The notes under the pieces were generated by a model. That model saw nothing but the letters and a program-made list of their open reading frames with translations, had not been told where the DNA came from and made no database searches. Position numbers and translations under genes: made by a program. Positions 23,229-32,997 of a stretch of DNA of 52,510 nt are shown in pieces; position 1 is the first letter of the stretch; each line of letters begins with the position of its first letter. The stretch is from assembly GCA_964387935.1 (NCBI GenBank), contig CAYLZN010000005.1, positions 1-52,510 on the forward strand, read 5' to 3'. Source of the stretch: CAYLZN01 sp964387935 (lineage in GTDB: Bacteria; Acidobacteriota; Vicinamibacteria; Vicinamibacterales; JAFNAJ01).

Positions 23229-23354
23229 GTCAACTCTCCGCGTGATGGCCGGTCGGCGGTATGAGCCGGGATCCCCCTCGGGTACAATGCGGACGGGCAG
23301 CCGGATCGCGAGTCGTCCGACGGGGCGCCTGCCAGGGCGCCCGGGGGGAAAGGC

Positions 23355-24788
23355 ATGAGTCAGTCGAAGCGGGCCTTGCACAAGGTCTACGTGGTCGACA
23401 CGAGCGTGCTCGTTTCCGCGCCAGAGGCGCTGCAGAATCTCACCGAAGGCAACACCGTCCTTCTCCCGTTCCCCGTGCTCCAGGAGCTGGACAGGCGTCG
23501 GACCGATACCAACGGGGTCGGCTACACGGCGCGCCAGACCATTCGCTTCCTCGATCAGCTCCAGGAACAGGCCTCCCCGGAGGAACTTCGCGGCGGCGTG
23601 CCCCTGCACGGCGGCCGCCTCCGGTTCCACGGGGGCGAACTCGACCTGTCGAAGGCGTGGCCTGGCTTCAACCCGCTCTACGCCGACGATGCGATCATCC
23701 TGCTGGCGAGCAGCTATCAGGCGGCGCACCCGGACGAGCCGCTCGTCATCGTCACGCGCGATGCAGCCATGCGCTGCAAGGCGCGCGCGCGGGGCGTCGC
23801 GGCCGAGGACTACTGGAGCGATCGGCCGGTCACCTCGCCGGACAAGTTCTATTCGGGGCGCATCCGGATCGAACTCCCGCCCGAGCAGGCCGGCATGTTG
23901 TCGACGCTGCATCACGAGCACCGGCTGCCAGGCGAGGCCATTGCGGAGTTCACGGACCTCTCGGCGCTGTTTGCGAACCAGTGCTGCGAGCTGCACGTCC
24001 GCGGGAACGGCAAGAGCGCCTGGGGGATCTACAAACTGCAGGACGGCGTGGGCTACCTGCGGCGCGTGAACACGAAAGTGGGCGAGCGTTTCGGCCCCTG
24101 CACGCCCGAGCAGGCGTGCGCGCGCGAGCTCATCCTCGACGACCAGACGCTGGTCACGAGCCTCGTCGGCATCGCCGGCACCGGCAAGACGCTCGTGGCG
24201 CTCCTCTCCGCCTACGAACTCTACCGCGCCGGACGTGTCTCGAAGATCGAGGTCTACCGCCTGAACGCGGAAGCCGGCCGGGAGCTCGGCTTCCTGCCCG
24301 GGGATGTTGGCGAGAAGATGGCCCCCTGGGCCAAACCCATCGTCGACAACCTGGACTTCATCACGCGACGGCTGCACGGGCCCGCCCGCTGGACGAACCA
24401 GATCGCCGAACACCAGGGGGACCGGCGCGAGGTGGGCGCCCCCGCGGCCGGCCCCACCGTGGAGGAACTGATCGCCAAGCACGCGCTCGAGATCGCCCCG
24501 ATCAACTACCTGCGGGGCCGTTCGATTCACGACGCCGTGATCATCGTGGACGACGGGCAGAACCTGACGCAGGAAGACATGAAGCTCGTGCTCACGCGGG
24601 CAGGCGAGGGGACGCGCGTGGTGCTGACGGGCGATCCGGATCAGATCGACCGCGCCGAGGTGGACGCCCTGTCCAACGGTCTCGTGCAGGTCGCCGAGCG
24701 TTTCAAGGGCGAGTCCTGCTTCGCCCACCTCACGATGAAGGAAGTGGTGCGTTCTCGGGTGGCGGAGCTCGCCGCGAAACTGCTGTGA
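23355..24788 (+). CDS. PIN-PhoH ATPase (PhoH2/YlaK type)
   Basis: The 477-residue protein joins an N-terminal PIN nuclease-like domain (about 10-150: VYVVDTSVLVSAPEAL, VLQELDRRR, YADDAIILLA, VIVTRDAAM) to a PhoH ATPase domain (about 245-477). The P-loop is VGIAGTGKTLVAL near residue 272, and the second motif reads VDDGQNLTQED, with VLTGDPDQID after it. PhoH2 proteins unwind and cleave RNA. The usual VDEAQN box is VDDGQN here. All four PIN acidic positions seem present. Its stop codon overlaps the start of the patatin gene. Confidence 0.9.
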   Translation: MSQSKRALHKVYVVDTSVLVSAPEALQNLTEGNTVLLPFPVLQELDRRRTDTNGVGYTARQTIRFLDQLQEQASPEELRGGVPLHGGRLRFHGGELDLSKAWPGFNPLYADDAIILLASSYQAAHPDEPLVIVTRDAAMRCKARARGVAAEDYWSDRPVTSPDKFYSGRIRIELPPEQAGMLSTLHHEHRLPGEAIAEFTDLSALFANQCCELHVRGNGKSAWGIYKLQDGVGYLRRVNTKVGERFGPCTPEQACARELILDDQTLVTSLVGIAGTGKTLVALLSAYELYRAGRVSKIEVYRLNAEAGRELGFLPGDVGEKMAPWAKPIVDNLDFITRRLHGPARWTNQIAEHQGDRREVGAPAAGPTVEELIAKHALEIAPINYLRGRSIHDAVIIVDDGQNLTQEDMKLVLTRAGEGTRVVLTGDPDQIDRAEVDALSNGLVQVAERFKGESCFAHLTMKEVVRSRVAELAAKLL

Positions 24789-25852
24789 GTGCGGGCGCCG
24801 TCGCGATCCACGCCGGGGCACGGGCTCTCGCGCACCTTCGCCGTGAGGGCCTGTCGCCCCGGGACATCGCGTGTGTGCCCGCGGCGGCGGGCGGACCGAA
24901 GGGGCTTGCCCTCATTCCGCTCGATCAGCGGCTGTTCGGCTCCTGGCTGGCCGGGGCCCCGCACGTGGACCTGGTCGGCGCCTCCATCGGCGCGTGGCGC
25001 ATGTTCGCCGCGGCGCAGGAGGACCCCGTCCCGGCGCTGCAACGGCTGTGTGACGCGTACGTGGCGCAGCAGTATCCACCCGACTTCACCCCGCAGTACG
25101 TCAGTGCCGAGTGTCGAAAGCTCGCGAAGGCCGCGCTCGGCGGCTCGGTGCTGCCGCGTCTCCGACCGGGGGTGGGCGTCAGCGTGGTCACGGCTCGCGC
25201 GCGCGGCGCGCTTTCGGAATCGCAGTCGAGATTCGCGTTCACGAGGGCCGCCCTGGCCAACGTGCCGGCCCGCGGGGCCCTGGCACGGCACCTGGAGCGC
25301 GTGGTCTTCAACGCCGGTGACGCTCGGGTCCCGGCGCGCGCGTTCGATGCGTTCGGCGTGCAGCAGGTGCCCCTCACGCCGGCCAACGCCGAGGAGGCGC
25401 TGCTCGCCTCGGGCTCGATTCCGCTCCTGTGTGACCCGGTCGTTGACCCGCCGGGCGCGCCGCCCGGGCGCTACTGGGACGGAGGCCTGATCGACTATCA
25501 CTTCGTCTGGCCGTATCGCGACTTGAAGGGCCTGGTGCTCTATCCCCACTTCTCCCCGCGGCTGACGGCGGGGTGGCTCGACAAGTACGTGCCGTGGCGA
25601 CGGCACGCCAGGGCCTCGGAGTGGCTGGACAACCTCCTTCTCGTGAGCCCGTCTGCCGAACTCGTCGCGCGGCTGCCGAACGGCAAGCTGCCGGACCGCG
25701 ACGACTTCTACCGATTCGGACCCGACCACGACGCACGCATGCGCGACTGGCGGCGCGCGATTGCCGAATGCGAGCGGTTCGCCGACGAGACGCTCGCCTG
25801 GCTCGAGCGGCCGGATCCCGCGCGGGTGCGCCCACTCGGCCATCCGTCCTGA
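24785..25852 (+). CDS. Patatin-like phospholipase
   Basis: Translation starts at GTG 24785, overlapping the PhoH stop (GTGA). The 355-residue protein has the patatin elements in order: an oxyanion loop (AAAGGPKGLALIPLDQRLF), the nucleophile elbow GASIG with Ser67, and the Asp of YWDGGLIDYH near residue 237. The family hydrolyses phospholipid acyl chains, usually at the cytoplasmic face of the membrane. No signal peptide is visible. The overlap shows co-translation with the PIN-PhoH protein, although a functional link is not established. The C-terminus is Arg-rich. Confidence 0.87.
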   Translation: MSAGAVAIHAGARALAHLRREGLSPRDIACVPAAAGGPKGLALIPLDQRLFGSWLAGAPHVDLVGASIGAWRMFAAAQEDPVPALQRLCDAYVAQQYPPDFTPQYVSAECRKLAKAALGGSVLPRLRPGVGVSVVTARARGALSESQSRFAFTRAALANVPARGALARHLERVVFNAGDARVPARAFDAFGVQQVPLTPANAEEALLASGSIPLLCDPVVDPPGAPPGRYWDGGLIDYHFVWPYRDLKGLVLYPHFSPRLTAGWLDKYVPWRRHARASEWLDNLLLVSPSAELVARLPNGKLPDRDDFYRFGPDHDARMRDWRRAIAECERFADETLAWLERPDPARVRPLGHPS

Positions 25853-25886
25853 CCGGCGCGGCCCTGCCGTACCCGCGGGCCCGCAG

Positions 25887-28800
25887 CTACTGGACGGTGA
25901 CCAGGATCCAGCCCACGTTGTTGTTCTCGAACACCTCCGGGAGCGAGGCGTCTCCGTCCGCCACGGCGAGCACGAAGTACCGGCCCGGCGCGAGCCCGGC
26001 GGGCACGACGATCGCCGTTGACGCGCCGTGCGAGCTGGTCGCCGCGAGGGCCGGCACGACCCGGCTCCCGAGCAGGGTATCGCTGGCATCCACCGTCGAA
26101 TTGAGCGACAGGTAAAAGCGCGTGGTCGTGGAGGGTGCCGGCCCGCCACCCTCGTTCGCGGTCGTGTCGGTCACGGTGATGCTGGCTCCGGCCGCGGCCG
26201 CACTCGGGCCCCTGAAGCTGGTGACCTTGAGGTCGGGCCCGACCCTGATGGACACCGCCCGCACGTTGTTGGTCTCGCTCGTCTCGTCGACCGCGTCAGG
26301 CGCATCGGCGACGGCGATGACGTACCACAGGCCGGCCGTGGTTCCATCCGGAATCGTGGCCGGCGTGCTGCCGGTGCTGGTGGCTCCCGGCGCGAGCGAC
26401 GGCACCGCACGGTTCCCGAGCGCGGTGTCGCCGGCATCGAACACGCCATCGCGCGACAGGTAGAGGCGCGTGCTCGTCGGCACCGTGGTCGCGCCACCGG
26501 CGTTCTTCGTCGCGTCGGTGATCGAGACGTTCAGCCCCGCCCCCGACGTCGATGGCGACACGGTGACGCTGGTCACCGTGAGGTCCGCCCCGGCCCGGAC
26601 TGCGGCTGCCCTGGTGTTGTTCGATTCGTTGGTCTCGACCACGGCGTCCATCGCGTCGGCGTCCACGACGATGTAGTAGGTGCCCGCTGCCAGGTCCTGC
26701 GGCAGGGTGACGTGCTCCGTCGTCCGGCTCGTCGCGCCACCGGCCAGGGCGGGCACGGCGCGCGAGGCCAGCAGCGTGTCGGCCGCGTCGAGCGCGGTGT
26801 TCTGTGACAGGTAGATCCGGGCCGTTGAGGCGGGCGCGGCGGCCCCACCCTGGTTCCGGACGGTCTGGGTCACGGAGAGGGCCGCGCCCGCTTCGCCCGT
26901 GGCGGGCACGACCAGTTCAGACACGACGAGATCCGGTCCGACACGCACCTGGACCCGGGCGGTGTTGTTGGTCTCGCTCGTCTCACCGTTGGCGCTGTCC
27001 GCGTCTGCATGCGCGATGACGTAGTAACTGCCCGTCGTCGTGGTGACGGGGAGCGTGATGGCCGTGGGGCCCGTGCTCGAGGCGCCCGCGGCGAGCGCCG
27101 GGACGTCACGGGCCCCGAGCGGCGTGTCCCCGGCGTCGAGGGTGGAGTTCGTGGAGAGGAAGAGCCGTGTGACCGAGGGCATCGACGGCGCGCCACCCTG
27201 ATTCTTCGTCGTGTCCGTGAACGTGAGTGCCTGGCCCGGCGCAGCCGTCGTCGGCCCGCTGATCGTGGTGACCGTCAGGTCTGGACCCACTTTAATCTGG
27301 TCGAGTGCGACGTTGTTGTTCTCGAGGACTTCCGTGACAGCGGCTCCACCGTCGGCCTGGGCCAGCACGTAGTACGTGCCGGCGGATGCCGACGCCGGGA
27401 TCGTGACGGAGGTGGCGGTGCTGAACGTCGCGCTCGGGGCAAGCGCCGGCGTGAGACTCGACGCCAGCGGCAGGTCACCCGTGTCGAGCGTCGAGTTCGT
27501 CGACAGGAAGAACAGCGTCGTCGATTCGGCTGCCGGACCTCCACCCTGGTTCTTCGTCGTGTGGGTCAGGGTGAGGGTATCGCCGGCGGCTGCGGACGTC
27601 GGGGTGACGAGTGACGAGACGACCAGATCCGGCCCGATGCGCACGACGATCGATCGCTGGTTGTTGGTTTCATTGCTTTCGTTGATCGCCGCGCCCGCAT
27701 CGGCCCGTGCGATGAGGTAGTAGGTGCCGATGGCCGTCCCGCTCGGGACCGTCAACGCGACGGTGGCCACGCTCGTGGCCCCGATCGCCAGCGGTGGCAC
27801 GGCGCGCGTGGCCAGGGTGACATCGCCCGCCCCGACCTGCGCATCCAGCGAAAGCAGGTAGTGGGTCTCCGAGGCGAGGGCATCCTCCGTGCCCTGGTTC
27901 TTCGTGGTCTCGGTGACCGTGAGGGTGGTGCCGGCGCCAGCGCTCGTCGGCCCCGTCATCGTCGACACGACGAGGTCCGGCGCCACGTCGTCGCTCTGGA
28001 TGGTCACCGCCGCGCCCCCGGGAGACCCGATCCGGTACCCTGGGCCACCGAGGAGCGCAATCGACACCGTTTCAGCGTTTTCGACCTTGAGATCGTCGAT
28101 CGGCACCACGGCCACGGTGACACTGGCCGCGCCCACGGGAATGACCACCGTGCCCGGCAGCGGCTCGTAGTCCACGCCTTCGACGGCGGTCCCGCCGGGC
28201 GTGTCCAGGTAGACCGTCAGCGCGCGGGTCGTGTCGCCGGTCCGCGAGACCTGGAACGAGCCAGGGTCGGCGCCGGCTTCCATCGCGGTGGCGTCGAAAG
28301 CCGTCACGGTCACCGTCGCAGGCGGCGGCAGCGCCGGGCAGAATGCCGGCATGGTCGTGCTCTCGACGACGCTGAGCGTCCCGGTGTCGTTGGTGTCGCG
28401 AGCAGCCGCGCCCATCCCGCGCAGGGCGAACACCTCCCACACGCGACAGGCATTGACGCTGCCGCCCGGGTCACCGCTCGGCCGCCGGACCACGTCCGCA
28501 AACAGCATCGCGTCGCGCAGGTCGAGCATGGTGGGCGATGGTGGTGACACCTCGAGACCGTCGATGTAGAGCAAGTGTGCGGCGTGGACGCCTGCCGCGT
28601 CGCTGCCATCGACGCCGTCCAGGCGGAAGCGTTCGCGCAGGTCCCACAGGACGTTGGCGAAGATCTCGCCGTTGTCGTGGGGCTCGCAGATGATGTCGAA
28701 CAGGCAGTTCCAGCTGCCGTACGTGCGGCCGTTGACCTGACGGATGCCGGTTGGCGGATAGCTGTACTCGGCCAGGCGCGTGTCCCCGTTCACGCTGTAG

Positions 28801-30371
28801 GCGAAGAAGTCGCTGCCGCCCTCGCCAATTGCGTCTGCCTCGGGGCCCGTGAACTGCGTGTTGAGGCGGTGGTTCACGCCGTGGTGGTACTCGTGGATCA
28901 CGATGTCGGAGTCGAAGCTCCCGTCGAGATCCTCGGCGCCGTCGCCGTCCACGTCGGCGGCCCAGCAGCCGGTGCCGTCCCAGAGGAACATGCTCATGAT
29001 CGGGCTCTCGCCGTCCGGCTTCGGCTCGAACGTGGCGTTGTTGCGTCCGTCGGCGCGGGCCAGGGCGAAGAGGCTGTCGCCCCCGAGACCCCCCCGGCCG
29101 AAGTTCTGCTCCTGGAAGTTGCCCGAGGCTTCGTCGAAGCCCAGGTCGTAGAAGAAGTCGTGCAGGAAGTTGCTGAGGAAGAAGAGGTGGGTCTCACTCG
29201 AGTCCGGGGACCCGAACTCGAAGTCGAAGAGCCACGAACCGTCGGCCTGCAGCGTGCCGAGCGCCCCCTCGAGGCCGGTGGCGCCGCGGAACACGTGCAC
29301 GTTGTTGCCGGCCAGGCGCCCGGTGCCGAACAGCACCGTCGCCGGATCGCGGAAGGGTGCCACGAGGCTGCGCAGGCTGTGGTTGGCGACGGGCGGGCAG
29401 CCGTTCGGGCTGTCGAGCGGGCCCGAGGCCGCCGAGCCCGACGGAGACTCGTCACCGAGGCGCGGGTCGAGGGCCTGCGTGACATCCGACTGCAGCACCC
29501 GGCCCTGCGCCTGCTCGTACAGCACGCGATTGCGTCGGTACAGCAGGTCGCCCGTCACCGCGTCGATCAGCACGTCGTACTTCTGCGGTGGGCCCGGGGG
29601 CTCGACGACCACATGCCAGGCCAGGCGGGCGCCGTCCGCGACCGGGAACCACGTCAGCTCGATCGACGGGTCCGACGCGAGCGCGCCACGGGCGAACACC
29701 GTGCGTCGCGACACGCCAGCCGGGCCGCTCACGGGGCCCGCGTCGTGCACGAAGGACGCACGCACGTGCGACAGTGCGGCCGCCAGCGCGTCCCCCGGCT
29801 CGAGCGCGGGTTCGAGTGCCGGGTTCGGGACCCGTGCCGCGCTGCTCGACAGGCTGACGACCTGCCCGTCGGGCGCCAGGTGCACACGGACCATCGCGCC
29901 GAACACTCGCAGGCCAGCAGCGACCTGGACGAAATCGACGTGCATCAGCGGATCGCCCGGACTCGAGACCTCGCGGGCGCGCACGAGCGATCGAATGCTG
30001 TCCTCGTCGAGACCGAGCGCGGCCGCGTGACGCGCAAGGAACCGGCGCGCGGCGGGGTCGGGCGGCGTTGCCTGCCTGGCGCCCTGCGTGGGCATCGGCG
30101 CCCAGTAGTGTCGTACGAGGCCGTCCGCTCCGAAACGGATTCGCCCCCCTGCTCCGCGTTCGGTTCGGAGGCGATCGGCCGCCCCGAGGACCTGCGGGTC
30201 CGGGGACGCCGCGGGCCGGGATGTCCCGAACCGCGAGTCGAAATTGGGCACCGGGTCCTGGGATGAGACAGGCTGCTGCGCCGCGAGCGCGACGGTCGCC
30301 GCGAGCGCAGGGGCGAGCAGTACGGCGCCGAGGGTGCCACGAGGCCCGATGGGGCCGAGGGGATTCGCCAT
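25887..30371 (-). CDS. M36 (fungalysin-type) metallopeptidase with Calx-beta and six CARDB domains
   Basis: The ATG at 30371 follows GGGAGGATGC. The 1494-residue secreted protein has a signal peptide, an FTP-type propeptide (to about residue 230), then the peptidase with HEYHH at 493-497 (zinc His493, His497; Glu494) and EGGSDFFAY downstream as the third ligand. After the enzyme come a Calx-beta domain (GTAVEGVDYEPLPGTVVIP) and six CARDB domains of about 125 residues, each beginning GPDLxV and ending NNxxxxxxVRV. CARDB domains bind surfaces or glycans. The gene is not in an operon and converges with the patatin gene. It is a large extracellular protease. Confidence 0.93.
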   Translation of the reverse strand: MANPLGPIGPRGTLGAVLLAPALAATVALAAQQPVSSQDPVPNFDSRFGTSRPAASPDPQVLGAADRLRTERGAGGRIRFGADGLVRHYWAPMPTQGARQATPPDPAARRFLARHAAALGLDEDSIRSLVRAREVSSPGDPLMHVDFVQVAAGLRVFGAMVRVHLAPDGQVVSLSSSAARVPNPALEPALEPGDALAAALSHVRASFVHDAGPVSGPAGVSRRTVFARGALASDPSIELTWFPVADGARLAWHVVVEPPGPPQKYDVLIDAVTGDLLYRRNRVLYEQAQGRVLQSDVTQALDPRLGDESPSGSAASGPLDSPNGCPPVANHSLRSLVAPFRDPATVLFGTGRLAGNNVHVFRGATGLEGALGTLQADGSWLFDFEFGSPDSSETHLFFLSNFLHDFFYDLGFDEASGNFQEQNFGRGGLGGDSLFALARADGRNNATFEPKPDGESPIMSMFLWDGTGCWAADVDGDGAEDLDGSFDSDIVIHEYHHGVNHRLNTQFTGPEADAIGEGGSDFFAYSVNGDTRLAEYSYPPTGIRQVNGRTYGSWNCLFDIICEPHDNGEIFANVLWDLRERFRLDGVDGSDAAGVHAAHLLYIDGLEVSPPSPTMLDLRDAMLFADVVRRPSGDPGGSVNACRVWEVFALRGMGAAARDTNDTGTLSVVESTTMPAFCPALPPPATVTVTAFDATAMEAGADPGSFQVSRTGDTTRALTVYLDTPGGTAVEGVDYEPLPGTVVIPVGAASVTVAVVPIDDLKVENAETVSIALLGGPGYRIGSPGGAAVTIQSDDVAPDLVVSTMTGPTSAGAGTTLTVTETTKNQGTEDALASETHYLLSLDAQVGAGDVTLATRAVPPLAIGATSVATVALTVPSGTAIGTYYLIARADAGAAINESNETNNQRSIVVRIGPDLVVSSLVTPTSAAAGDTLTLTHTTKNQGGGPAAESTTLFFLSTNSTLDTGDLPLASSLTPALAPSATFSTATSVTIPASASAGTYYVLAQADGGAAVTEVLENNNVALDQIKVGPDLTVTTISGPTTAAPGQALTFTDTTKNQGGAPSMPSVTRLFLSTNSTLDAGDTPLGARDVPALAAGASSTGPTAITLPVTTTTGSYYVIAHADADSANGETSETNNTARVQVRVGPDLVVSELVVPATGEAGAALSVTQTVRNQGGAAAPASTARIYLSQNTALDAADTLLASRAVPALAGGATSRTTEHVTLPQDLAAGTYYIVVDADAMDAVVETNESNNTRAAAVRAGADLTVTSVTVSPSTSGAGLNVSITDATKNAGGATTVPTSTRLYLSRDGVFDAGDTALGNRAVPSLAPGATSTGSTPATIPDGTTAGLWYVIAVADAPDAVDETSETNNVRAVSIRVGPDLKVTSFRGPSAAAAGASITVTDTTANEGGGPAPSTTTRFYLSLNSTVDASDTLLGSRVVPALAATSSHGASTAIVVPAGLAPGRYFVLAVADGDASLPEVFENNNVGWILVTVQ

Positions 30372-30484
30372 GCATCCTCCCACTGACGCGAGCCAGAGGT
30401 TCAACGTCAGGGGACGTGCGAGGCTGGTGCCACCGCGAGCGGCCCATGAATGCCGCGCGTGCGGGATGGAGGCGCGCGGCGCCC

Positions 30485-30967
30485 CTACGCTTTCCGTGGT
30501 TCGGATCCAGTCCCGGTCACAGGTGTGTGCTTGCGGCGCACGTAGAGCTGTCGCCTGACCCGGGCCACGACTGCGTCATCCGGGCCGACGACGTCGATCG
30601 CGAACCACCGCAGGTATTTCTCGCCACCTGCGGTGTGCGCGCGCAGGTCGTCCAGCACCTCCTCGGTGAGCGTGAACTCTGCCCGTACGCGTCCACGGCC
30701 TGGGGCGACGTACTCGATCGACGCGGCCTGGTCCCACACGACGTAGTCGTTCCCCAGATTGCGCAGGACCATGATCATGAGGAACGGGTCCGTCATCGAG
30801 TACAGGCTGCCGCCGAAGTGCGTGCCCACGTAGTTGCGGTTGTACCAGCGCAACGGCATCTCGACCCGAAGCCGCCGCCAGTCTGGCGCGATCTCGGTGA
30901 CTCTCACGCCGGCCCCGAGGTACGGCGGGTAGATGTTGACGAGGTGGCGAAACCAGTGCGGTCCCAT
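30485..30967 (-). CDS. DUF4442 hotdog-fold protein
   Basis: The ATG at 30967 (MGPHWFRHLVNIYPPYLG) follows AAGGAG. The 160-residue protein has the DUF4442 pattern: RLRVEMPLRWYNRNYVGTHFGGSLYSMTDPFLMIMVL, the core hotdog helix, then strands ending VRRQLYVRRK. The family is related to thioesterases, but no substrate is established. The conserved NRNYVGTHFGG is complete. It diverges from the EthD-like gene across 136 bp. Confidence 0.85.
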   Translation of the reverse strand: MGPHWFRHLVNIYPPYLGAGVRVTEIAPDWRRLRVEMPLRWYNRNYVGTHFGGSLYSMTDPFLMIMVLRNLGNDYVVWDQAASIEYVAPGRGRVRAEFTLTEEVLDDLRAHTAGGEKYLRWFAIDVVGPDDAVVARVRRQLYVRRKHTPVTGTGSEPRKA

Positions 30968-31103
30968 GGCCCAAGCTCCTTGTCGGTTAGTCTGCCTCAG
31001 CCCTGTTCCGGAATCAGCCGAAACTGGCGCGACACGTGCATGGGCGACCTGTAGTAACCTGCTGGTCTGCGGCGGGGTCGGCCCACAGCGTTCAGGAGAA
31101 CCG

Positions 31104-31499
31104 ATGGTCAAGCTCGTGCAGTGCATTCGACGGCGTCAGGATCGGACGATCGACGAGTTCCGGGACTTCTGTGAGAGCTACGGCGCCAAGCTCCGCGATG
31201 TGGCTCTCACCCTCGGTGCCGTGCAGGTGTCCCTCAGCATCCGGCTCGAGGTGGAACTGAACGAGCAACTGCGTCTCTCTCNNNNNNNNNNCACCATGGA
31301 GGCGTTCGACGCCGTGGCCGAGGTCTCGTGGCCGCATGGCTACCAGCTGGCCGAGAAGTCGACCAGGGAGTCGATTGCCGCCTCGATCGCCGACTTGCGG
31401 CGCTTCCAGGAGGAGTTCGTGGATCTGCCGAACTCGTCGTTCTTCTTCACGCTCGACTCGGTGCTCTTCGACCGCCGCCACCCTCCGGCCGCGCGCTAG
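31104..31499 (+). CDS. EthD-like small protein, interrupted by an assembly gap
   Basis: The ATG at 31104 follows CAGGAGA. The start (MVKLVQCIRRRQDRTIDEFRDFCES) and the tail (LPNSSFFFTLDSVLFDRR) look like the EthD/dimeric alpha-beta barrel family (about 110 residues). Ten Ns (31282-31291) fall in the middle. With ten unknown bases the two halves stay in frame, but the true gap length is not known, so the protein may be longer. Its role is unknown. The next gene, modA, starts 8 bp after its stop. Confidence 0.7.
   Translation: MVKLVQCIRRRQDRTIDEFRDFCESYGAKLRDVALTLGAVQVSLSIRLEVELNEQLRLSXXXXTMEAFDAVAEVSWPHGYQLAEKSTRESIAASIADLRRFQEEFVDLPNSSFFFTLDSVLFDRRHPPAAR
31282..31291. other. Assembly gap (10 N)
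   Basis: Ten undetermined bases in the EthD-like gene. The fixed length of ten suggests a scaffolding placeholder. Confidence 0.95.
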
Positions 31500-31507
31500 C
31501 GGGCCGC

Positions 31508-32299
31508 GTGGCGGACGTGATCCTCGCCTGCCTGTTCGCCTGGTTCGTCGCGTTCGCGGCCGTCGCGACGCCGTCCGGGTCCCCGTCGGCCAGCGAGCGC
31601 TCGCCGCTCATCGTCTTCGCGGCGGCCAGCCTCAAGGGTGCGCTCGACGAGGTGGTGCCGGTGCTCGAACGCGACTGCGGCCGCCGCGTGCGGGTGGCGT
31701 ATGCGGCCAGTTCGGCGCTCGCGCGCCAGATCGAGGCCGGCGCTCCCGCGACGCTGTTCATCTCCGCCGATCGCGAGTGGATGGACTACCTGGCCAGCCG
31801 CAACCTGGTGGACGTCAACAGCCGCGTGGATCTCCTGTCGAACCAGCTGGTGCTGGTCGCGCCCGCCGATGTCCCGGTGCGACTGGAGATCGGTCCGGAG
31901 TTCCCGCTGGCCGAGGCGCTCGGCACGGGGCGCCTGGCCGTGGCGGATCCGTCTGCGGTGCCCGCAGGCCGATACGCCCGCGCAGCGCTCATGGCGCTGG
32001 GCGTCTGGACCGACGTCGCCCATCGTCTCGCGCCGGCCGAGCACGTGCGTGCGGCGCTGCTGTTTGTCGCCCGGGGCGAGGCCCCCCTCGGCATCGTCTA
32101 CGCGACCGACGCTCGGGCGGAACCACGAGTCAAGGTCGTCGGCGTCTTCCCGCCCGGCACGCATCCGCCCATCGTCTACCCGGCGGCGATCCTGCGTTCC
32201 GCGGCGGACGCCACGGCCCGGCAGCTGCTCGAGTCGCTGTCGTCGCCGTCAGCGCGCGCGATCTTCGAGCGGCACGGATTCCAACCGGTGAGGCCGTAG
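31508..32299 (+). CDS. modA: Molybdate ABC transporter, substrate-binding protein
   Basis: The GTG at 31508 begins a short signal peptide (VADVILACLFAWFVAFAAVA). The mature protein opens IVFAAASLKGALDEV, the AASL block that binds molybdate oxygens, and keeps the ASSALARQIEAGAPATLFISAD region and the YATDA hinge block. The protein binds molybdate or tungstate in the periplasm and delivers it to ModB. It lies 2 bp before modB. There is no molybdenum-cofactor gene in the window. The total of 263 residues is usual for the family. Confidence 0.92.
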   Translation: MADVILACLFAWFVAFAAVATPSGSPSASERSPLIVFAAASLKGALDEVVPVLERDCGRRVRVAYAASSALARQIEAGAPATLFISADREWMDYLASRNLVDVNSRVDLLSNQLVLVAPADVPVRLEIGPEFPLAEALGTGRLAVADPSAVPAGRYARAALMALGVWTDVAHRLAPAEHVRAALLFVARGEAPLGIVYATDARAEPRVKVVGVFPPGTHPPIVYPAAILRSAADATARQLLESLSSPSARAIFERHGFQPVRP

Positions 32300-32301
32300 C
32301 C

Positions 32302-32997
32302 GTGTTCGCCTGGACGCCGGAGGACCTGGCTGCCGTCGCCCTGAGCCTCAAGGTTGCGACGTGGGCGACGCTGGCCAGTGTGCCGGTGGCCCTGCCCGTG
32401 GCGGTCCTGCTTGCGCGCGGCCGATTCTGGGGCAAGTCGCTGATCGACGGGCTCGTCCATCTGCCGCTCGTCCTGCCGCCGGTCGTCACGGGCTACCTGC
32501 TGCTCCGGCTGTTCGGTCGCCGCGGACCCGCAGGGGCGTTCCTCGAGGACGTGTTCGGCCTGGTGTTCGCGTTCCGCTGGACCGGCGCGGCCCTGGCGGC
32601 CGGCGTGATGGGGTTTCCCCTGATGGTGCGTGCCATCCGACTTGCGATTGAGGGCGTCGATCGACGGCTCGAGGAGGCGGCCTGGACGCTCGGCGCGAGC
32701 CGGGCATGGACCCTGGTCACGGTGACGCTGCCGCTGATCGTGCCCGGAGTCCTGTCGGGGATGATCCTCGCCTTCGCCAAGGCCCTCGGAGAGTTCGGCG
32801 CGACGATCACGTTCGTGTCGAACATCCCGGGCGAGACGCAGACGCTGGCGCTGGCGCTGTATGGCCACACCCAGACGCCAGGGGGCGATGCCCCGGCGCT
32901 CCGCCTCGTGATGCTGTCGGTGGCGTTGTCGCTGCTGGCTCTGGTCGTGGCGGAGGCGCTGGCCCGGCGGGCGGCGCGCCGCCTGGATCCCTCGTGA
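32302..32997 (+). CDS. modB: Molybdate ABC transporter permease
   Basis: The GTG at 32302 gives a 231-residue inner-membrane protein with five to six helices. The EAA loop that contacts the ATPase is complete (EEAAWTLGASRAWTLVTVTLPLIVPG), and LPLVLPPVVTGYLLL and GEFGATITFVSNIPGETQTL are typical of ModB. Its stop codon shares a base with the modC start. It transports molybdate using ATP hydrolysis by ModC. Confidence 0.94.
   Translation: MFAWTPEDLAAVALSLKVATWATLASVPVALPVAVLLARGRFWGKSLIDGLVHLPLVLPPVVTGYLLLRLFGRRGPAGAFLEDVFGLVFAFRWTGAALAAGVMGFPLMVRAIRLAIEGVDRRLEEAAWTLGASRAWTLVTVTLPLIVPGVLSGMILAFAKALGEFGATITFVSNIPGETQTLALALYGHTQTPGGDAPALRLVMLSVALSLLALVVAEALARRAARRLDPS

Noticed and set aside
22185..24821. 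878-codon frame across the radical SAM and PhoH genes on the minus strand
   Set aside because: It overlaps two well-supported genes in other frames and has no protein-like pattern.
28575..30266. Long open frame opposite the M36 peptidase gene
   Set aside because: Antisense shadow; composition mirrors the real gene and no motif is present.
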